In this document: piece after piece, positions 59,884-64,000 of the stretch
Layout: each line of letters starts with the position of its first letter
How positions within the stretch are numbered: position 1 is the first letter of the stretch
Assembly (NCBI GenBank): GCA_050011315.1
Contig: JBEKJI010000001.1
Coordinates: 1-64,000 of the forward strand
Length of the DNA stretch: 64,000 bases
Source: Fen-549 sp050011315
GTDB lineage: Bacteria; Actinomycetota; Thermoleophilia; Gaiellales; Gaiellaceae
Direction: 5' to 3'
The notes under the pieces: model-generated
What the model saw: the letters and a program-made list of their open reading frames with translations, nothing else
The model's database searches: none
Told to the model about the DNA's origin: nothing
Made by a program: the position numbers and the translations under genes

Positions 59884-62612
59884 TCCGGATCACCTTGCGC
59901 GGGCTTCTGACTCGCAAGCTGCGCTCCAGCCTCACAGCGATCGCGATCGTGCTCGGTATCGCCATGATCAGCGGCACCTACGTCCTCACCGACACGATCA
60001 ACGGTTCCTTCGACAGTCTCTACCAGCAGATCTACAAGGGAACGGACGCGAATATCACCGGCCGCTCGGTCGTGAACAACGACTACAGCGGGATGGGCAT
60101 CACGCCGAGCTTTTCGGAGTCCTTGCTCGCGAAGGTTCGTGCGGTTCCAGACGTAAAGGCCGCGAGCGGTGGAGTCGGAAGCGGCTCTTGCTCAATCGTC
60201 GGTAAGAACGGCAAGGTCATCGCCACCGGCGGCGCGCCGAACCTCGGTTACAGCATCGATCACTCGATTCCGGAGCTAAACATTGTGACGCTGGTCTCGG
60301 GCTCCTGGCCGAAGAAGAACGAGGTCGTGATCGACCAGGGCGCCGCCCGCAAAGCCGGCTACGAGGCCGGCGACATGATCGGCATCCTCGTGAACGGCCC
60401 GGTACGCAAGATGCGGCTCTCCGGCATCATCAGGTTCGGAGAGTCGAACGGCATCCTGGGCGCCACGCTAGCCGGCTTCGACTTGGCCACGGCGCAGCAG
60501 CTTTTCGACCGCCAGGGAAAGCTCGACACCATCCAGGCCGTCGCCAAGCCCGGAGTCTCCCCGGAGAAACTGGTGCAAGAACTGCGTCGCGCTCTGCCGA
60601 AAGACCTAACCGTTCGAACGGGTCAGCAAGAGGCCTCGAAGGCGTCGTCGGACACCTCTAAGCAGATCTCCGCCTTCCAGTACTTCCTACTCGCCTTCGC
60701 CGGTATCGCCCTTTTCGTCGGCAGCTTCGTGATCATCAACACGCTCTCGATCACGGTCGCCCAGCGTACGCGCGAGTTCGCCACGCTGAGGACGCTCGGC
60801 GGATCGCGTCTGCAGATTCTGGGCTCGGTTCTGGTCGAGGCGATAATCATCGGAATCGCGGCTTCGCTCAGCGGTCTCTTGCTCGGGTTCGGCCTCGCGA
60901 TCGGCCTCATGCGCTTGTTCGAGAAGCTGGGGCTGCAACTGCCGAAGAACGCGATGGTGATCGAGTCGCGCACTGTGGTCGTCTCTCTGGTCGTGGGCGT
61001 CGTCGTGACGCTGATCGCCAGTATCTGGCCTGCCCTGCGGGCTGTTCGCGTTCCTCCGATCGCCGCCGTTCGGGAGGGAGCGGTTCTACCGCCCTCGTTC
61101 TTCCACGCCTACCGAACGCCCGGCTCGCTGGCGCTGGTGGCAATGGGCTTCGGCGCGCTTCTCTCGGGCTTGTTCGTGCACGGTCTGGGAACCGGATTGA
61201 CCCTGATCCTCCTGGGAGGAGGCGCGCTACTCATCTTCGTAGGCGTGGCGATCGTGGCGGCCCGCGTCGTCAAGCCGATAGCGCGAGCGGTCAGTCCGAT
61301 CGGAACGCTCGCCGTCATTCTGCTGTCGACCTTGATCTGGCCGTTCTCGTTCTTGCTCTGGCTGTTCAGCCTCGCCATCGGACGACGAAAGGAGTTCCCG
61401 GACTTCTGGCCCTTCGTGCTCTTGCTCTGGCTGATCAGGTCGGCACGTGGGAAGAAACCGAGATTCTCCAGCCTGATACCCGACCGGGCCATGAATCGCC
61501 TGGCGCTCGCGAACTCGGGCCGGAGCCCCGAACGAACGGCTTCCTCGGCCGCGGCCCTGATGATCGGGTGCGCCCTGGTCACCCTCGTCGCTGTGCTCTC
61601 GGCGAGCCTGATCGGCTCCTTCAAGGGCGCGGTCGACTCGATCTTCACCGGAAACTACGCTCTGATGCCCGTCAACTCGAGCTCCGCGACCGGCATCCCG
61701 ATCGCCTCCGGCGAGGCCGTGGCCAAGGTGCCCGGCGTCGAGGCGATCTCGAGCGTTCGCATGGGCTTTGCGCGCGTTTTCGGAAAGAACATGATGGTCA
61801 CCGCCCTCGACGGGCAGCCCTCAAAGGTCTTCCGGCTCAAGTGGAAGGCCGGCTCGGAAAGCACGCTCGACTCGCTCGGCGCGACCGGCGCCGTGGTCAG
61901 CGACTCCTTCGCCAAGTCGCATCATCTGAATATCCAATCAGGGCTGAAGGTCATCACCCCGGCCGGAAAGCCTCTCTATCTGGACGTCGCCGGAATCTTC
62001 AGGCCGCCGACGGGAGGCTCTGCGTTCGCCGACGTGACCTTCTCGGCCAAGACGTTCGACGCCAACTTCCAGGACCCGGCGAACATGTACACGCTCCTGA
62101 ACATGAAGGGCGGGGCAAGCGAGGCCAACTCCAAGGCTCTCGACAAGGCGTTGAAGGGCTTCCCTAACGCCCAAGCGCAGACACGCAAAGAGTTCGTGGA
62201 CGCCCAGATCGCCTCGCTCAACCCGATCCTGATGGTGCTCTACGTACTGCTTGCCTTCTCAGTCCTGATCAGCTTCGTCGGCATCGTCGTGATGCTCGTC
62301 CTGACCGTGTACGAACGAACCCGGGAGCTGGGAATGCTGCGCGCGATCGGCATCACGCAGCGACAAACGAGGCGCATGATCAGGCACGAGAGCGTGATCA
62401 CGGCTCTGATCGGCGGCGCTCTGGGAATCGCGCTCGGGGTCGTTTTCGGCGCGCTCCTGGTTAGCCGAATCCCCTACGTGAGCTTCACGCTTCCCGTCGG
62501 GCAGCTGTTCTTCTTCGCGATCCTCGCCGTGATCATCGGCATTGCCGCGGCGATCTTCCCGGCACGGCGCGCGGCGAAGCTGAACGTCCTCGAGGCTCTC
62601 CAATACGAATAG
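59880..62612 (+). CDS. ABC transporter permease, FtsX/MacB type, second
   Basis: A 910-residue permease with the same architecture as the first and the same end NVLEALQYE. It has an extra hydrophobic stretch in the middle (about 475-530, ILLSTLIWPFSFLLWLFSLAIG then FWPFVLLLWLI). The start overlaps the ATPase stop by 4 nt, so the two are translationally coupled. Confidence 0.9.
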   Translation: MIRITLRGLLTRKLRSSLTAIAIVLGIAMISGTYVLTDTINGSFDSLYQQIYKGTDANITGRSVVNNDYSGMGITPSFSESLLAKVRAVPDVKAASGGVGSGSCSIVGKNGKVIATGGAPNLGYSIDHSIPELNIVTLVSGSWPKKNEVVIDQGAARKAGYEAGDMIGILVNGPVRKMRLSGIIRFGESNGILGATLAGFDLATAQQLFDRQGKLDTIQAVAKPGVSPEKLVQELRRALPKDLTVRTGQQEASKASSDTSKQISAFQYFLLAFAGIALFVGSFVIINTLSITVAQRTREFATLRTLGGSRLQILGSVLVEAIIIGIAASLSGLLLGFGLAIGLMRLFEKLGLQLPKNAMVIESRTVVVSLVVGVVVTLIASIWPALRAVRVPPIAAVREGAVLPPSFFHAYRTPGSLALVAMGFGALLSGLFVHGLGTGLTLILLGGGALLIFVGVAIVAARVVKPIARAVSPIGTLAVILLSTLIWPFSFLLWLFSLAIGRRKEFPDFWPFVLLLWLIRSARGKKPRFSSLIPDRAMNRLALANSGRSPERTASSAAALMIGCALVTLVAVLSASLIGSFKGAVDSIFTGNYALMPVNSSSATGIPIASGEAVAKVPGVEAISSVRMGFARVFGKNMMVTALDGQPSKVFRLKWKAGSESTLDSLGATGAVVSDSFAKSHHLNIQSGLKVITPAGKPLYLDVAGIFRPPTGGSAFADVTFSAKTFDANFQDPANMYTLLNMKGGASEANSKALDKALKGFPNAQAQTRKEFVDAQIASLNPILMVLYVLLAFSVLISFVGIVVMLVLTVYERTRELGMLRAIGITQRQTRRMIRHESVITALIGGALGIALGVVFGALLVSRIPYVSFTLPVGQLFFFAILAVIIGIAAAIFPARRAAKLNVLEALQYE

Positions 62613-62662
62613 CGAGTCGGGAATAGCGTGAGCGAGCCCGCGGGGTCAATAAAGACGGGACG

Positions 62663-64000
62663 ATGATCCACGTCACTATCCGCGGGCTTCTCACGCGCAA
62701 GCTGCGCTCGAGCCTGACCGCGATCGCGATCGTGCTCGGCGTGGCGATGATCAGCGGCACCTACATCCTCACCGACACGATGCTCGGGGCCGTGCACACG
62801 ATCTTCGGCTCGGTCTACAAGAACACGAGCGCCGTCATCACGGGCAAGTCCGCCGTCGGCACGAGCGACAACGGCCTCAACCTGACACTGCCGAGCTTCC
62901 CCGAGAGCCTGCTCGCGAAGGTGCGAAAGCTCCCCGACGTCAAGGACGCGGTCGGCTCGGTGCAGTCGTTCGAGACGAAGATCCTGGGACGGAACGGCAA
63001 GGTCGCCGGCCGCGGAGGCACGCTCGGCTTCTCCGTGCACCACAACTCGAACATGGAGTTCAACCCGCTCACACTCGTCGCCGGACGCTGGGCCAGGGGA
63101 CCGAACGAGGTTGTGATTGACAAGGCAACGGCCGATGCCCAGGGTTACGGGATCGGTAGCAGCGTCCCGATCGAGATTCGCGGGCCGGTTCGCCAATTCA
63201 GGCTCGTCGGCATCGCCAAGCTCGGCGGCGTTTCGTCGCTAGGGGGAACGACATTCGCCTGCTTCGACTTCCCAACCGCTCAGGCTCTGTTCGGTAAAAG
63301 AGGGCGCCTCGACATCATTCGTTTGGCGGCGCGCCCGAACGTATCGGATGCGCGACTCCTGAAGCAGATCCGCTCGATCCTGCCGCCCGGCACGCAGGTG
63401 AAGACGGGCGCCCAGCAGGCGGCTAGCGACGCTTCGTCCTCGAACAAGGTCTTGAACATCTTTCAAAAAGCGCTGCTTGCGTTCGGCTTCATCGCGCTCT
63501 TTGTCGGCGCCTTCGTGATCTTCAACACGCTCTCGATCACGGTCGCCCAACGCACGCGCGAGTTCGCCACCCTGCGCACGCTCGGCGCCTCGCGCAATCA
63601 GGTTCTCTCCTCAGTGCTGGGCGAGGGCTTCGCCATCGGCGTTCTGGCCTCGTCGGCCGGCCTCGGCGCCGGCTTCGGGATAGCGCACGGACTGCAACGC
63701 CTGTTCGGGAGCTTCGGCATCGAGCTTCCGCTCGGCAGCCTCGTCTTCGCACCGCGCACTCTCGTCGTGTCGCTCCTCGTGGGGACGATCGTGACGGTCG
63801 GCGCCAGCCTTTTCCCCGCTCTGCGCGCGACACGCGTTCCTCCGATCGCCGCGGCGCGCGAGGGCGCCACGCTCCCGCGCGGGCGCTTCGCCTGGCTCGT
63901 TCCCTACCTCGGCGTCGTAGTGCTCGCGCTCGGAACGCTCTTCCTCTGCCTCGGTCTCTTACTCCAAGGCGTCGCGACCGGCCGTCGCCTGGCCCTACTC
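62663..64000 (+). CDS. ABC transporter permease, FtsX/MacB type, third (partial, runs off window)
   Basis: 446 codons are open from the ATG at 62663 to the window edge. MIHVTIRGLLTRKLRSSLTA, the MacB_PCD domain and FNTLSITVAQRTREFATLRTLGASR match the second permease closely. No ATPase gene separates it from the second permease, so it must use a shared or later ATPase. The second half lies outside the window. Confidence 0.88.
   Translation, partial: MIHVTIRGLLTRKLRSSLTAIAIVLGVAMISGTYILTDTMLGAVHTIFGSVYKNTSAVITGKSAVGTSDNGLNLTLPSFPESLLAKVRKLPDVKDAVGSVQSFETKILGRNGKVAGRGGTLGFSVHHNSNMEFNPLTLVAGRWARGPNEVVIDKATADAQGYGIGSSVPIEIRGPVRQFRLVGIAKLGGVSSLGGTTFACFDFPTAQALFGKRGRLDIIRLAARPNVSDARLLKQIRSILPPGTQVKTGAQQAASDASSSNKVLNIFQKALLAFGFIALFVGAFVIFNTLSITVAQRTREFATLRTLGASRNQVLSSVLGEGFAIGVLASSAGLGAGFGIAHGLQRLFGSFGIELPLGSLVFAPRTLVVSLLVGTIVTVGASLFPALRATRVPPIAAAREGATLPRGRFAWLVPYLGVVVLALGTLFLCLGLLLQGVATGRRLALL

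Overview
The window is 64 kb of high-GC bacterial chromosome with dense, mostly leaderless or overlapping gene pairs. The gene set points to Actinomycetota: an actinobacterial-type integration host factor next to gmk and rpoZ, a sepF-yggT-divIVA group, a MurA with Asp in place of the catalytic Cys, and a PyrR leader of the translational type. Class Thermoleophilia is my best guess, from gene order and protein style. It is an inference, not a search result. No rRNA, tRNA or CRISPR array was found.

Layout. 1-2357: a dispersed structured repeat, a HAD phosphatase and a short gamma-glutamyltranspeptidase-like gene. 2370-11082 (minus): the translation/RNA block rimP-nusA-rnpM-infB-DUF503, then rbfA-nrnA-truB-ribF; a plus-strand PfkB kinase separates the two halves. 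11268-16324: dtd, two tandem PilB/GspE-type ATPases, a TPR protein and a lipoprotein. 16346-28073 (minus): one long pyrimidine/nucleotide operon, pyrR-pyrB-pyrC-carA-carB-pyrK-pyrD-mihF-gmk-rpoZ-coaBC, headed by a near-perfect PyrR-binding hairpin and a 15-codon leader ORF. 28133-34572: MFS transporter, RNase Z and a 1079-residue chimeric secreted protein followed by an in-frame PASTA-like remnant. 35299-38195: HD-GYP protein, divIVA, yggT, sepF. 38639-47728: a small HTH/zinc-knuckle protein, yggS, pgeF, a DHH-CBS-CCA fusion, MFS, ridA, a HisB-like protein without its metal ligands, murA and an HD hydrolase. 47764-48301: four consecutive small genes for hydrophobic peptides that share one N-terminal motif. 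48349-55447: class V aminotransferase, EEP phosphatase, glycosyltransferase, DUF3788, M29 aminopeptidase, a Cys-rich protein and a Ca2+/H+ antiporter-like protein. 55592-64000: a MacB/FtsX-type ABC cluster of two ATPases and three permeases, the last cut by the window end.

Three things stand out. First, the tandem array of 26-, 26-, 29- and 73-residue peptides beginning MK(R/L)L with Pro at position 10 is the best candidate for an undescribed system. Second, a family of intergenic repeats recurs on both strands: two 154-bp copies differ at 3 positions, and a third copy shows a compensatory base-pair change in a shared hairpin. Third, the HisB-like protein keeps the fold signature but has lost most residues that bind the active-site metals.
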